Source: Streptomyces sp. R44
GTDB taxonomy: Bacteria > Actinomycetota > Actinomycetes > Streptomycetales > Streptomycetaceae
Assembly: GCF_041053105.1 (NCBI RefSeq)
Contig: NZ_CP163444.1
Location: 7,658,501-7,722,500, forward strand
Reading direction: 5' to 3'
Length of the DNA: 64,000 bases
The notes below the pieces were generated by a model, which ran no database searches, was not told where the DNA came from, and saw nothing but the letters and a program-made list of their open reading frames with translations. Below, piece after piece: positions 15,715 through 25,138 of the stretch. Position 1 is the first letter of the stretch. Each line of letters starts with the position of its first letter. The translations under genes and the position numbers were made by a program.

Positions 15715-16380
15715 GTGTTCGACTTCCTCCAGGGGTACGACCTGCTCGGAGCCTTCTGGGTGACGGTGCAGCTCACCGTCTACGCCGCGATCGGCTCCCT
15801 CGTCTGGGGGACGCTGCTGGCCGCGATGCGCGTCAGCCCCGTCCCCCTCATGCGGGGCTTCGGCACCGCCTACGTCAACATCGTCCGCAACATCCCCCTC
15901 ACCGTCATCATCGTCTTCACCTCGCTCGGCCTCTTCCAGACCCTCGGGGTCAGCCTCGGCGCCGACAAGTTCACCACCATCAACTTCCGGCTGGCCCTCC
16001 TCGGCCTCACCGCCTACACCAGCGCCTTCGTCTGCGAGGCCCTCCGCTCCGGCATCAACACCGTCCCCCTGGGCCAGGTCGAGGCCGCCCGCGCCATCGG
16101 CCTCAACTTCCCGCAGGTCCTGCGCCTCATCGTGCTCCCGCAGGCCTTCCGCTCCGTCGTCGGCCCCCTCGCCAACGTCCTCATCGCCCTCACCAAGAAC
16201 ACCACCGTGGCCGCCACCATCGGCGTCGCCGAAGCGGCCCTGCTGATGCGGGAGATGATCGAGAACGAGGCCCAGCTCATCCTCATCTCCGCGATCTTCG
16301 CCGTCGGCTTCCTCTGCCTCACCCTGCCCACCGGGCTCCTGCTCGGCTGGGTGGCCAAGAAGGTGGCGGTGAAACGGTGA
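15715..16380 (+). CDS. gluC: Amino acid ABC transporter permease 1
   Basis: The 221-residue permease has five predicted membrane helices and the EAA loop of importers (EAARAIGLNFPQVLRLIVLPQA), shortened here to its core EAARAIGLN. It pairs with the next permease in a heterodimer that forms the channel for the amino acid. The GTG start lies 10 bp after the binding-protein stop and its stop overlaps the next start (GTGA). Confidence 0.88.
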   Translation: MFDFLQGYDLLGAFWVTVQLTVYAAIGSLVWGTLLAAMRVSPVPLMRGFGTAYVNIVRNIPLTVIIVFTSLGLFQTLGVSLGADKFTTINFRLALLGLTAYTSAFVCEALRSGINTVPLGQVEAARAIGLNFPQVLRLIVLPQAFRSVVGPLANVLIALTKNTTVAATIGVAEAALLMREMIENEAQLILISAIFAVGFLCLTLPTGLLLGWVAKKVAVKR

Positions 16381-17279
16381 AGACCAAGCCCACCGTCCTC
16401 TACGACGTCCCCGGCCCGCGCGCCCGGCGCCGCAACCTCCTCTGGACGCTGCTGTTCCTGATCGCGCTCGCCGCCGTGGTGTGGTGGGTCGTGGCGAGCC
16501 TCGCCGCCAAGAACCAGCTCGAATGGTCCAAGTGGGCGCCCTTCTTCACCGACGCCCGCGTCTGGGAGACGTACATCCTGCCCGCGCTGAAGAACACGGT
16601 GATCGCCGCCGCACTGGCCATGGTCATCGCCCTGCCCCTGGGCGCGCTCCTCGGCATCCTGCGGCTCTCCGACCACCGCGCCGTCCGCGCCGTCGCCGGC
16701 ACCGTCGTCGAGTTCTTCCGGGCCATCCCCGTCCTGATCCTGATGCTCTTCGCGAACGCCGCCTACGCCGAGTTCACCGAGATCAGCCCGGACACCCGCC
16801 CCCTGTACGCCGTCGTCACCGGCCTCGTCCTCTACAACGCCTCCGTACTCGCCGAGGTCGTCCGCGCCGGCATCCTCGCCCTCCCCGCCGGCCAGACCGA
16901 CGCGGCCAAGGCCATCGGCATGCGCAAGGGCCAGACCATGACGTACGTGCTGCTGCCGCAGTCCGTCACCGCCATGCTGCCCGCGCTCGTCAGCCAGCTC
17001 GTCGTCATCGTCAAGGACACCGCCCTCGGCGGCGCGATGCTCGGCTTCTCCGAACTCCTCGCCTCCGTACGCCCGATGAGCGCCAACTACGGCGCCAACA
17101 CCATCGCCTGCTTCACCGTCGTCGCCGTCATCTTCGTCGCCCTCAACTTCGCCCTCACCACCTTCGCCTCCTGGCTCGAACGCCGACTGCGGCGCGGCAA
17201 GAAGTCCACCGGAGCGGTCGTCGGCGTCGACGCGGTGGAGGACCTGGCGGTACCGGGCGAGCACCCGGAGAAACGCTGA
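16377..17279 (+). CDS. gluD: Amino acid ABC transporter permease 2
   Basis: The 300-residue permease begins with a cytoplasmic tail and TM helix (LLWTLLFLIALAAVVWWVV), has a large first external loop typical of GluD, and an EAA-loop relative in QTDAAKAIGMRKGQTM. It completes the glutamate-type importer with the three preceding genes. Its start overlaps the previous stop by 4 bp. A 12-bp palindrome follows the stop. Confidence 0.88.
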   Translation: MKTKPTVLYDVPGPRARRRNLLWTLLFLIALAAVVWWVVASLAAKNQLEWSKWAPFFTDARVWETYILPALKNTVIAAALAMVIALPLGALLGILRLSDHRAVRAVAGTVVEFFRAIPVLILMLFANAAYAEFTEISPDTRPLYAVVTGLVLYNASVLAEVVRAGILALPAGQTDAAKAIGMRKGQTMTYVLLPQSVTAMLPALVSQLVVIVKDTALGGAMLGFSELLASVRPMSANYGANTIACFTVVAVIFVALNFALTTFASWLERRLRRGKKSTGAVVGVDAVEDLAVPGEHPEKR

Positions 17280-17280
17280 G

Positions 17281-17292
17281 ACCCATATGGGT
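17281..17292. promoter_or_regulatory. Perfect 12-bp palindrome ACCCATATGGGT
   Basis: It lies 2 bp past the last stop of the glutamate operon and 44 bp before the molybdoenzyme start. It is too short for a convincing terminator and is AT-rich in the middle, so an operator for the downstream gene is as likely. Confidence 0.3.
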
Positions 17293-17335
17293 GACGTAGC
17301 CCGTCCGCGGGGCCCGTCGTGCCGAAACACCCACC

Positions 17336-18925
17336 ATGAACGACGCCATCAGGACCCCGCGACCGCTCCACGAACCCACCCGCACCGACCGACTCCTCGC
17401 CGCGCTCGGCGGACTGGTCTCGGCCTATGTCTCCCTGGCCGTCGCGGACCTCGCCTCCTTCTGGGTGCGCCCCGAGGCCGGCCCCGTCGCGGCCGTCGGC
17501 GGCGCCGTCGTCGACCGCACCCCGGCGGCCCTCAAGGAGTGGGCGATCCGCGTCTTCGGCGAGAGCGACAAGACCGTCCTCCAGCTCGGCATCCTGCTCC
17601 TCCTCGCCGTGCTCGCCCTCGCGGTCGGGCTGCTCGCCCTGCGCCACCGGCTGCTCGGCACGGCGGCCGTCGCCGCCTTCGGCGTCCTCGGGGCCCTCGC
17701 CGCCGTCACCCGGCCCGACTCCGAGTCCGCCATGGACGCCGTGCCCTCCCTCGTCGGAGCCGCCGCCGGCGCCCTCCTCCTGTACGTCCTCATCGGACGG
17801 CTCCTCACCCCGAGGCCCGGAACCGCTCAGGCGGACCGGCGCGGCTTCCTGATCGTCGCCGCCTCCACCGGCCTGGCCGTGACCGGGGCCGCCGCCCTCG
17901 CCCGCTCCGTCGGCACCCCCGTACAGGAGAACGCCGCCGCCTCCCGCGCGGCCCTGCGGCTGCCCCCACCCACGTCCCCCGCTCCGGCCGTGCCGGCCGG
18001 AGCGCAGCTCGACGTCCCCGGCATCAGCCCCTTCGTCACCCCCAACCGCGACTTCTACCGCGTCGACACCGCGCTCGTCGTCCCCAAGGTCGACGCCGAC
18101 CGCTGGCACCTCCGCATCCACGGCAGCGGAGTCCGCGAGGAACGCACCGTCACCCTGCCGGAGCTGATGGCCCGGCCGGTGCTGGAACGGGACATCACCC
18201 TGAACTGCGTCTCCAACCCGGTCGGCGGCCCGTACGCCGGCAACGCCCGCTGGCTCGGTGTCCGCCTCGCCGACCTGCTCCGCGAGGCCGGCGTCCGCCC
18301 GCCCTCCGAGGGAGGCCCCGCCGACCAGCTGGTCGCCCGCTCCGTCGACGGCATGACCATCGGCACCCCCGTCGAGACCGTCATGGACGGCCGCGACGCC
18401 CTCCTCGCGTTCGGGATGAACGGCGAACCCCTGCCCTTCACCCACGGCTTCCCCGTCCGCATGCTCGTCCCCGGCCTGTACGGCTACGTCTCCGCCTGCA
18501 AGTGGATCGAGTCGATCGAGCTCACCACCTTCGACGCGTACGACGCCTACTGGGTCCCGCGCGGCTGGGCCGCCCAGGCACCGGTCAAGACGCAGTCCCG
18601 CATCGACACCCCGCGCGGCCTGGGCCGCACCGCCGCGGGCACCGTGATGGTCGCCGGGGTCGCCTGGGCCCAGCACCGCGGCATCCGCCGGGTCGAGGTG
18701 CGGATCGACGACGGCCCCTGGCAGGACGCCAGGCTCGCGGCCGTCGACAGCAGCGACACCTGGCGCCAGTGGGTCCACCCCTGGGCCGCCACCCCCGGCC
18801 GCCACACCCTCACCGTCCGCGCCACCGACGGCACCGGCACCACCCAGCCCGAACGCCGCACCGACACCATGCCCGACGGGGCCCAGGGGTGGCACTCGGT
18901 CGAGGTGACCATCAAGGGCGGGTGA
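17336..18925 (+). CDS. Membrane-anchored sulfite-oxidase-like molybdoenzyme
   Basis: The 529-residue protein has about four TM helices in residues 18-165, a further helix at the domain junction (FLIVAASTGLAVTGAAAL), then an oxidoreductase molybdopterin-binding domain and a C-terminal Mo-co dimerisation domain. The cysteine in TLNCVSNPVGG is the expected molybdenum ligand, and GLYGYVSACKWIESIELT is another family block. Streptomyces proteins of this layout are called molybdopterin-dependent oxidoreductases; the electron acceptor and substrate are unknown. No clear ribosome site precedes the ATG. The twin-arginine-like RRGF before the junction helix suggests that the catalytic part is exported. 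Confidence 0.82.
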   Translation: MNDAIRTPRPLHEPTRTDRLLAALGGLVSAYVSLAVADLASFWVRPEAGPVAAVGGAVVDRTPAALKEWAIRVFGESDKTVLQLGILLLLAVLALAVGLLALRHRLLGTAAVAAFGVLGALAAVTRPDSESAMDAVPSLVGAAAGALLLYVLIGRLLTPRPGTAQADRRGFLIVAASTGLAVTGAAALARSVGTPVQENAAASRAALRLPPPTSPAPAVPAGAQLDVPGISPFVTPNRDFYRVDTALVVPKVDADRWHLRIHGSGVREERTVTLPELMARPVLERDITLNCVSNPVGGPYAGNARWLGVRLADLLREAGVRPPSEGGPADQLVARSVDGMTIGTPVETVMDGRDALLAFGMNGEPLPFTHGFPVRMLVPGLYGYVSACKWIESIELTTFDAYDAYWVPRGWAAQAPVKTQSRIDTPRGLGRTAAGTVMVAGVAWAQHRGIRRVEVRIDDGPWQDARLAAVDSSDTWRQWVHPWAATPGRHTLTVRATDGTGTTQPERRTDTMPDGAQGWHSVEVTIKGG

Positions 18926-18943
18926 ACCCTGCTCCGTACGCGG

Positions 18944-20167
18944 TCAGAACCAGTGCAGACAGTGCGGGGCGCCCTCCCCGCGGAACAGGGCGTCGGCGAG
19001 CGCGGCCGCTCCCGGCCGGTGGGCCCGGACGTGCCCCGCGCGCACGAGGGTGCTCGGGGCGGTGCCGCCGAGGTAGACCGCGCCCAGGTCCCGCACATCC
19101 AGGGACAGGTCCGGCTCCCGGTCCGTCGGTACGCAGTCGGCCTTGCCGTCCCGGACGGTCAGCAGATGGCGGCCGTGCTCGCCGAGGAACGGGTCGTCCA
19201 CGTCGAGGACCAGCTCGCCGTCCGTGAACCAGCCGCGCGCGGTCAGCGCGCCCGGGACGTCCAGCAGCCGCACCCAGAGCCAGTCGCTCCGCGTGCTCAC
19301 CTCGGCCGCGCGGAAGTCCGCGAGCTGCCAGGGCAGCGGGTGCTCGGGCGGGACGTGCTTGAACACGACCTTGCCGACCAGATCGTGTTCGAGCACGAAC
19401 CGGGCCAGGGCCGTGAAAACCGCGTCGCCGGTGCAGATCACCTCGTCGACGGTCAGGGTGCGGTCGTCGCCGACGGCGTAACTGGCGTACCCGTCCGGGA
19501 TCCCGTCGGCGTCCCGGTGGACGGCCACGTAGCGCGGCGCCGGAGCGATCGGGGGCTGCCCCGCCCGCCGGGCCCACCAGCGGTGCGGCCGGGACAGCGC
19601 GCCGGGCTGCGCGCGGCGGTACCGGTCGTAGACCTCTTCGAGGAGCTCCGCGCAGTCGGCACGCGGCAGCACCTCCACCGAGCCCGTGTCCCTCGCGTCC
19701 GTGGTCCCGAGCGCCCGGCCGGGGGCGAGCGCGGCCTCCCTGCGCGGCACGGTCAGCCGCTGCGTGTAGGTCGCCTGGCCGTAGCCGAACCTGCCGTAGA
19801 TCGTGGCCTCGGAGGCGAGCAGCACGGAGAGGAGGTCCCCCCGGGCACGCAGCTCGGTGAGCTGATGCCGCATCATCGCGCTGAGCACGCCCCGGCGCCG
19901 GTGCGAGGGCAGCACGCCGACGGCGGTCACCCCGCCGACCGGGACGAGGGCCCCACCCGGCAGGGTGAGCTCGAAGGAGTACGAACCGGCGGTGCCGACG
20001 GGCCGCCCGTCGTCCGCCAGGGCGAACAGGCCCCGATCCATCTCGAGCGCCGACCACCAGACCCCTCCGCCGTCCTCGGCCGGCGTCTCGGGAACGAGCC
20101 CGAACGCGGTGTGCATCGTGTCGACGAAGACGCGATGGTCCTCCTCGGTCGTGGGACGAATCTCCAT
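18944..20167 (-). CDS. Eis-type GNAT acetyltransferase
   Basis: The 407-residue protein has the three-part Eis architecture: a GNAT domain with acetyl-CoA site VTAVGVLPSHRRRGVLSAMM, a second GNAT-like domain starting in the middle, and a C-terminal SCP2-like domain. Mycobacterial Eis multi-acetylates aminoglycosides and protein lysines and uses its C-terminal phenylalanine carboxylate as the base; this protein also ends in Phe (HCLHWF). The Tyr proposed as general acid is probably in IYGRFGYGQA. The ATG is preceded by AGGCGG. It is convergent with the molybdoenzyme gene (18-bp gap). Substrate unknown; drug or polyamine acetylation is plausible. Confidence 0.84.
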   Translation of the reverse strand: MEIRPTTEEDHRVFVDTMHTAFGLVPETPAEDGGGVWWSALEMDRGLFALADDGRPVGTAGSYSFELTLPGGALVPVGGVTAVGVLPSHRRRGVLSAMMRHQLTELRARGDLLSVLLASEATIYGRFGYGQATYTQRLTVPRREAALAPGRALGTTDARDTGSVEVLPRADCAELLEEVYDRYRRAQPGALSRPHRWWARRAGQPPIAPAPRYVAVHRDADGIPDGYASYAVGDDRTLTVDEVICTGDAVFTALARFVLEHDLVGKVVFKHVPPEHPLPWQLADFRAAEVSTRSDWLWVRLLDVPGALTARGWFTDGELVLDVDDPFLGEHGRHLLTVRDGKADCVPTDREPDLSLDVRDLGAVYLGGTAPSTLVRAGHVRAHRPGAAALADALFRGEGAPHCLHWF

Positions 20168-20338
20168 CGGTACCGCCTCCCCGGAACACCGGCACCACCG
20201 TCCGTGGCGCCCCGCACAGTGCAGCCGCGCCCTCCGGCCCGGTCAAACGAGTTTCCGCCGCTCCGGCAACGAAGATCGACCGCATAACGAACCGGTTCCG
20301 CGGGTCCGTTCGGGACGGTCATGAGGGAGACTGCTCCC

Positions 20339-22414
20339 GTGCGTGGACATCTGCCGGACGAGAACCCCGGTTTCGTGGGACGCCGCACGGAACTGGAGCG
20401 CGTCTCCGCCGCGTTGGCGGAGCACCGCCTCGTCACCGTGACCGGCGTCGGGGGAGTCGGGAAGACCCGGCTCGCGCTGCGCGCCGCGCACCGCGCCGCC
20501 GACGGACACCCGGACGGCGCCTGGTGGACCGACCTCAGCCAGCTCGACGGCGACCGGCTCCTCGTCGCGCTCGTCGCCGACTCCGTCGACCTCGCCGACC
20601 ACACCCCCGGCATGGCCACCACCGGGCTCTGCCGCCGCCTCGCCGACGACCGGCTGCTCCTCGTCCTCGACTCCTGCGAGCACCTCGCCGAACCCTGCGC
20701 CCGGCTCGTCACCGAACTCCTCGCCGCCGCCCCCGGACTCACCGTCCTCGCCACCAGCCGCCGCCCCCTCGGCGTCGAAGGGGAACGCGTCATCGCCCTC
20801 GACCCGCTGCCGCCCGGCGGCGGCGACGCCCTGGAACTGCTCCGCCGGGCCGCCGGGGAGGACTTCCCCGCCGCCGGGCCCGCCGGCGAGATCTGCGTAC
20901 GCCTCGAAGGCATCCCGCTCGCCCTGGAACTCGCCGCCGCGCAGATCCGTCTCCAGGGCGCCGAAGCCGTCCGCGACCAGCTCGGCACCCGCCTCGACGC
21001 CCCGCCGGAGGCCCGCTTCGACCTGCTCGCCCACCCCGAAAGGGTCTGGCCCAGCCGCCACCGGACCCTGCGCGCCGCCATCGGCTGGAGCCACGAGCTG
21101 AGCACCCCCCTCGAACGCCTCCTCTGGGCCCGGCTCTCCGTCTTCCGCGGCCCCTTCGACCTCGCCTCCGCGACCGCCGTGTGCACCGGCGGCCCCCTGG
21201 ACGGCGCGACCCTGACCGGCGCGCTCGACGGACTCGTCCGCTCCTCCGTGGTCCGCCCGCCGGACGCCGCCGGCCGGCTCCGCATGCTCGACACCATCCG
21301 CGAGTACGGGGCGACCTGGCTGGACCGGACCGGCGAGACCGGAACGGTCGCCGACCGGCACGCCGCCCACTTCCGGGCCCTGGCCCGCCGGGCCGAGACC
21401 GAATGGCACGGCGCGCGCCAGCTCCGCTGGTACCGCACCGTCGACGCCCACCACACCGACCTGCGCACCGCCCTGGACCGGCTGCTCCGCACCGACCCCG
21501 ACGCCGCCCTCGACCTCGTCGGCTCCGTCGCCTTCGCCTGGTCCTGCCGCGGCCGCCTCCGCGAGGCCCGCGACGGCCTCGAACAGGCCCTGCTCCTCGC
21601 CGGGGCCCGCGGCCGCGTCCGGGCCCGCGCCCTGTGGGCGCTCGGCGTCACCCTGGTCCTCCAGGGCGAGTTCGGCCCCGCCCAGGAGGTCGGCGAACGC
21701 TGCGCCCGCGAGGCCAGATACACGGAGTACACCGAGCACCCCTCGTACGAGACGGCTCCGGGGCCCGGCGACCTCACCCTCGACGCCGCCGCCCTCGCCG
21801 GACTCCTCGCCCTGACCACCGGCCGGCCCATGGCCGCGTACGTCGTCGTGGGGCACGTCCTCGACGCCGCCCCCGGCGGCCCCGCCGACTCGGCCGCCCG
21901 GCTGCGCTGCCACCTCGTGCGGGTCTTCGCCCTCACCGGGCTCGGCCGGCTCGCCGAGGCCCGGGAACGGGCGCTGCACCTCCGCGCCCTCTGCGAGGAG
22001 CTCGACGAGCACTGGACCCGCACCGCGCTCGAGTACCAGCTCGCCCTCACCGGCCTCCTGGAGGGCGACCCGGCGGCCGCCTCCGGCCACGCCCGCGCCA
22101 TGCTCGAAGGCACCCGGGGCCTCGGCGCGAGCCTCGGCGTCGCCCTCGGACTCGACGTCCTCGCCACCGCCCTCGCGGCGGCCGGGGACGGCGAGCGCGC
22201 GGCCGACGTGAGCGGGACGGGCGAGGCGTACTGGCGGTCCACCGGCCAGCCCCGGCGCGGTCTGCCCGGTCTGCGGGCGCTGCACGAGAAGTACACCGAC
22301 ACCGTCCGCGAGACGCTCGGCGAACCCGCCTACGAGGAGATCTTCGTCCGCGCCCTCACCGGCCTCCCGCAGGACGGCCTCGACCGGGCCCTGCGCGGCC
22401 CCCGGCAGGCCTGA
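20339..22414 (+). CDS. AfsR-like NB-ARC/TPR ATPase without DNA-binding domain
   Basis: The 691-residue protein starts MRGHLPDENPGFVGRRTELE, the usual beginning of the stand-alone ATPase core of AfsR/LuxR-type STAND regulators. It has P loop TGVGGVGKTRLAL, Walker B LLLVLDSCEH, sensor ATSRRPLGVEGE, a winged-helix region and then TPR-like helices (residues about 350-650). Neither the N-terminal SARP nor a C-terminal LuxR HTH is present, so it must act through protein partners. The GTG is chosen for AGGGAG 9 nt upstream and for the conserved start; ATG 20321 would add 6 residues. It is divergent from the Eis-like gene. Confidence 0.8.
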   Translation: MRGHLPDENPGFVGRRTELERVSAALAEHRLVTVTGVGGVGKTRLALRAAHRAADGHPDGAWWTDLSQLDGDRLLVALVADSVDLADHTPGMATTGLCRRLADDRLLLVLDSCEHLAEPCARLVTELLAAAPGLTVLATSRRPLGVEGERVIALDPLPPGGGDALELLRRAAGEDFPAAGPAGEICVRLEGIPLALELAAAQIRLQGAEAVRDQLGTRLDAPPEARFDLLAHPERVWPSRHRTLRAAIGWSHELSTPLERLLWARLSVFRGPFDLASATAVCTGGPLDGATLTGALDGLVRSSVVRPPDAAGRLRMLDTIREYGATWLDRTGETGTVADRHAAHFRALARRAETEWHGARQLRWYRTVDAHHTDLRTALDRLLRTDPDAALDLVGSVAFAWSCRGRLREARDGLEQALLLAGARGRVRARALWALGVTLVLQGEFGPAQEVGERCAREARYTEYTEHPSYETAPGPGDLTLDAAALAGLLALTTGRPMAAYVVVGHVLDAAPGGPADSAARLRCHLVRVFALTGLGRLAEARERALHLRALCEELDEHWTRTALEYQLALTGLLEGDPAAASGHARAMLEGTRGLGASLGVALGLDVLATALAAAGDGERAADVSGTGEAYWRSTGQPRRGLPGLRALHEKYTDTVRETLGEPAYEEIFVRALTGLPQDGLDRALRGPRQA

Positions 22415-22442
22415 GGCACGGCCCCCGCCCACCGGGCCCGAG

Positions 22443-22506
22443 GTGCCGGGCCCTCGCCCGGGCGCAGACCGTAGGAGTCCGACGTGCCGGGCCCTCCGCC
22501 CGGGCG
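22443..22506. repeat. Direct repeat of GTGCCGGGCCCT boxes
   Basis: GTGCCGGGCCCT followed by CGCCCGGGCG occurs at 22443 and again, with one extra C, at 22484. The 41-bp spacing is close to four helical turns. It lies just before the second molybdoenzyme start and may be a duplication or an operator. Confidence 0.3.
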
Positions 22507-22518
22507 GACGATGAGGAC

Positions 22519-23670
22519 ATGGACGGATCCCTGAGTGGTCTGAGCGACATCAGCACACCGGGGCGCGTCGCCGGCCCCGACGAGGGCGTCACCCCGCACG
22601 AGCTCGCCCTCGCCGCCCGCAACCACGGACTGCCCCTGGAGGCCCTGCGGTACGACGTCACCCCGCCCGGACTCCACTACGTCCTCGTGCACTACGACAT
22701 CCCCGCCACCGACGCCGACGGCTGGCGGCTCACCGTCGGCGGCCGGGTCCTGCGCCCGCTGGCCCTGGACCTGGCGGCGCTCCGCGACCGGCCCGCCGTC
22801 ACCCGCCGGGTCACCCTGGAATGCGCCGGGAACGGCCGGGCCCTGCTCACGCCCCGCCCCGTCAGCCAGCCCTGGCTGGTCGAGGCCGTCGGGACAGCCG
22901 ACTGGACCGGCGTCCCGCTGGCCGCCCTCCTCGCGGAGGCCGGCATCGCCGAGGACGCGGCCGAGGCGGTGTTCACCGGCGCCGACCACGGCGTCGAGCG
23001 GGGCGTCGAGCAGGACTACCGCCGCAGCCTGCCCCTGGAGACGGCCGCCGACCCGGCGCGGGACGTCCTCGTCGCGTACGCGATGAACGGCGCGCCGCTG
23101 CCGCCGCAGCACGGCAGCCCGCTCCGGCTCGTCGTCCCCGGCTGGTACGGCATGGCGCACGTGAAGTGGCTCCACGACATCACGCTCGGCGACGCCCCGT
23201 ACACCGGCTTCCAGCAGAGCGTCGCCTACCGCCTGCGCCGGGAGGCCGACGAACCGGGGGAGCCCGTCACCCTCATTGCGCCCCGGGCCCTGATGGCGCC
23301 GCCCGGCTTCCCCGACTTCATGACGCGCACCCGCGTCGTGCGCCCCGGGCCCGTGGCGCTCGCCGGGCGCGCCTGGTCCGGGCACGGCCCGGTCACCCGC
23401 GTCGAGGTCAGCGAGGACGGCGGCGCGGCCTGGACCGAAGCCGAGGTCGAACGGGACCCTGCGCACCCCTGGGCCTGGTCCGCCTGGCGCGCCACCTGGA
23501 CGGCGACGCCGGGACTGCGCCACCTGACCGTGCGGGCCACCGACGCCGAGGGGAACGTCCAGCCGCTCACCCCGCCGTGGAACCGCGGCGGCTTCGCGAA
23601 CAACCTCGTCCAGCGGGTCGAGGTGCTCTGCACCCCGGAGGCGTCCGTCGCCGGGTCGGGCGCCGCGTAG
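22519..23670 (+). CDS. Soluble sulfite-oxidase-family molybdoenzyme
   Basis: The 383-residue protein has a molybdopterin-binding SUOX domain with the Mo-ligand cysteine in [13 protein letters not shown], the block [13 protein letters not shown] and a C-terminal dimerisation domain ([16 protein letters not shown]). It has no signal peptide or membrane segment, unlike the other molybdoenzyme at 17.3 kb, and no cytochrome b5 domain. It is probably cytoplasmic and could oxidise sulfite or reduce a small oxide with an unknown carrier. ATG 22519 follows GAGGAC. It shares its strand with the AfsR-like gene upstream and nadE downstream, but with 76-104 bp gaps. Confidence 0.84.
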   Translation: MDGSLSGLSDISTPGRVAGPDEGVTPHELALAARNHGLPLEALRYDVTPPGLHYVLVHYDIPATDADGWRLTVGGRVLRPLALDLAALRDRPAVTRRVTLECAGNGRALLTPRPVSQPWLVEAVGTADWTGVPLAALLAEAGIAEDAAEAVFTGADHGVERGVEQDYRRSLPLETAADPARDVLVAYAMNGAPLPPQHGSPLRLVVPGWYGMAHVKWLHDITLGDAPYTGFQQSVAYRLRREADEPGEPVTLIAPRALMAPPGFPDFMTRTRVVRPGPVALAGRAWSGHGPVTRVEVSEDGGAAWTEAEVERDPAHPWAWSAWRATWTATPGLRHLTVRATDAEGNVQPLTPPWNRGGFANNLVQRVEVLCTPEASVAGSGAA

Positions 23671-23746
23671 AGTCGACCCCGGTGCACCCCCGTACACCTC
23701 GGGGGACTCCCGTGCGCCGCCGACCGACCCCGACGAGGAGACCTTC

Positions 23747-24577
23747 GTGACCGACCCGGCGTCCACCGCCCTCCAGCTGCAGATCGCCCGGGACCTCCAG
23801 GTCGCCGAGACCTTCGACCCGAAGGCGGAGATCGAGCGCCGGGTGGCCTTCCTCACCGAGCGCCTCACCTCCACCGGGCTGCGCTCCCTCGTCCTCGGCA
23901 TCAGCGGCGGCGTCGACTCCACCACCGCCGGCCGGCTCTGCCAGCTCGCCGTGGAGCGGGCCCGCGCCGCCGGCCACGAGGCCGCCTTCTACGCGATGCG
24001 GCTGCCGTACGGCGTCCAGGCCGACGAGCAGGACGCGCAGACCGCCCTCGGCTTCATCCGCGCCGACCGGGTCCTCACCGTGGACGTCAAGGCGGCCAGC
24101 GACGCGGCCCTGGAGGCCTGCCTCGCCGGCGGGACGACCTTCCGCGACGCCCACCACCAGGACTTCGTGCAGGGCAACATCAAGGCCCGGCAGCGGATGA
24201 TCGCCCAGTACGCCGTCGCCGGCGCCCACGACGGCCTCGTCGTCGGCACCGACCACGCCGCCGAGGCCGTCTCCGGCTTCTTCACCAAGTTCGGCGACGG
24301 CGCCGCCGACGTCGTCCCGCTGACCGGCCTCACCAAGCGGCGCGTCCGCGCGATCGCCGACGAGCTGGGCGCCCCGGCCTCCCTGGTGTGGAAGACCCCC
24401 ACGGCCGACCTGGAGACCCTCGACCCGGGCAAGGCCGACGAGGACGCGCTCGGCGTCACCTACGACGACATCGACGACTTCCTGGAGGGGAAGCCGGTCG
24501 CGGAGGCCGCGTACGCCACCATCGTCCGCCGCTACGAGCTCACGGAGCACAAGCGGCAGCTGCCGATCGCCCCCTGA
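23747..24577 (+). CDS. nadE: Ammonia-dependent NAD+ synthetase
   Basis: The 276-residue protein has the ATP-pyrophosphatase P loop SGGVDS (residues 53-58) and the later family blocks [20 protein letters not shown] and [16 protein letters not shown]. The length and lack of an amidase domain are those of the short, ammonia-dependent form (E. coli NadE type). It makes NAD+ from deamido-NAD+, ATP and ammonia in the cytoplasm. The C-terminus HKRQLPIAP is conserved. The GTG start follows GAGGAGA. Confident call. Confidence 0.95.
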   Translation: MTDPASTALQLQIARDLQVAETFDPKAEIERRVAFLTERLTSTGLRSLVLGISGGVDSTTAGRLCQLAVERARAAGHEAAFYAMRLPYGVQADEQDAQTALGFIRADRVLTVDVKAASDAALEACLAGGTTFRDAHHQDFVQGNIKARQRMIAQYAVAGAHDGLVVGTDHAAEAVSGFFTKFGDGAADVVPLTGLTKRRVRAIADELGAPASLVWKTPTADLETLDPGKADEDALGVTYDDIDDFLEGKPVAEAAYATIVRRYELTEHKRQLPIAP

Positions 24578-24650
24578 GCGGACGGCGGGGCGGAGTCGGA
24601 GGATCCTGGAAGGGGCGCCCGGGCACCGGGCCCCCGGAAGGGAGCACGAC

Positions 24651-25040
24651 ATGTTCGGCGAGACCAAGGCGTACAGCTCCTTCTCGGTCGACGACCTCGA
24701 CGCCGCACGCGGCTTCTACGGCGACGTCCTCGGCCTGAGGGTGGAGGAGACCGGCGGCCCGGAGGGGATGCGGATGCTGGACCTCATCCTGCCCGGCGGG
24801 GCGCGGGTCTTCGTCTACCCCAAGGAGAACCACACCCCCGCCTCCTTCACGATCCTCAACTTCGAGGTCGACGACATCGACCGGGCCGTCGACGAGCTGA
24901 TCGGGCGCGGGGCGGCGTTCCAGCGCTACCCCGGCTTCGAGGCCGACGAGAAGGGCATCGTGCGCGACACGCACGGTCCCGCCATCGCCTGGTTCACGGA
25001 CCCGGCGGGCAACGTCATCGCGGTCCTCTCGACCGGCTGA
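24651..25040 (+). CDS. VOC-family (glyoxalase-like) protein
   Basis: The 129-residue protein has two beta-alpha-beta-beta-beta modules of the vicinal oxygen chelate fold: AYSSFSVDDLDAARGFYGDVLGL at the start (shown partly) and ILNFEVDDIDRAVDELIGRG, ending in WFTDPAGNVIAVL. Fold members include glyoxalase I, dioxygenases and antibiotic-binding proteins; the metal ligands here are not complete enough to assign one. A strong SD (GGAAGGGAG) precedes the ATG. Confidence 0.78.
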   Translation: MFGETKAYSSFSVDDLDAARGFYGDVLGLRVEETGGPEGMRMLDLILPGGARVFVYPKENHTPASFTILNFEVDDIDRAVDELIGRGAAFQRYPGFEADEKGIVRDTHGPAIAWFTDPAGNVIAVLSTG

Positions 25041-25138
25041 CCGGACACCCCGCCGGCGCACCGCCCGGCGTGCCGCGGCCCTCGCGGGGCTCTCGACCCG
25101 TCGTGTCACATTCCCCCGACGCGGGGCGTCATAGCGGC

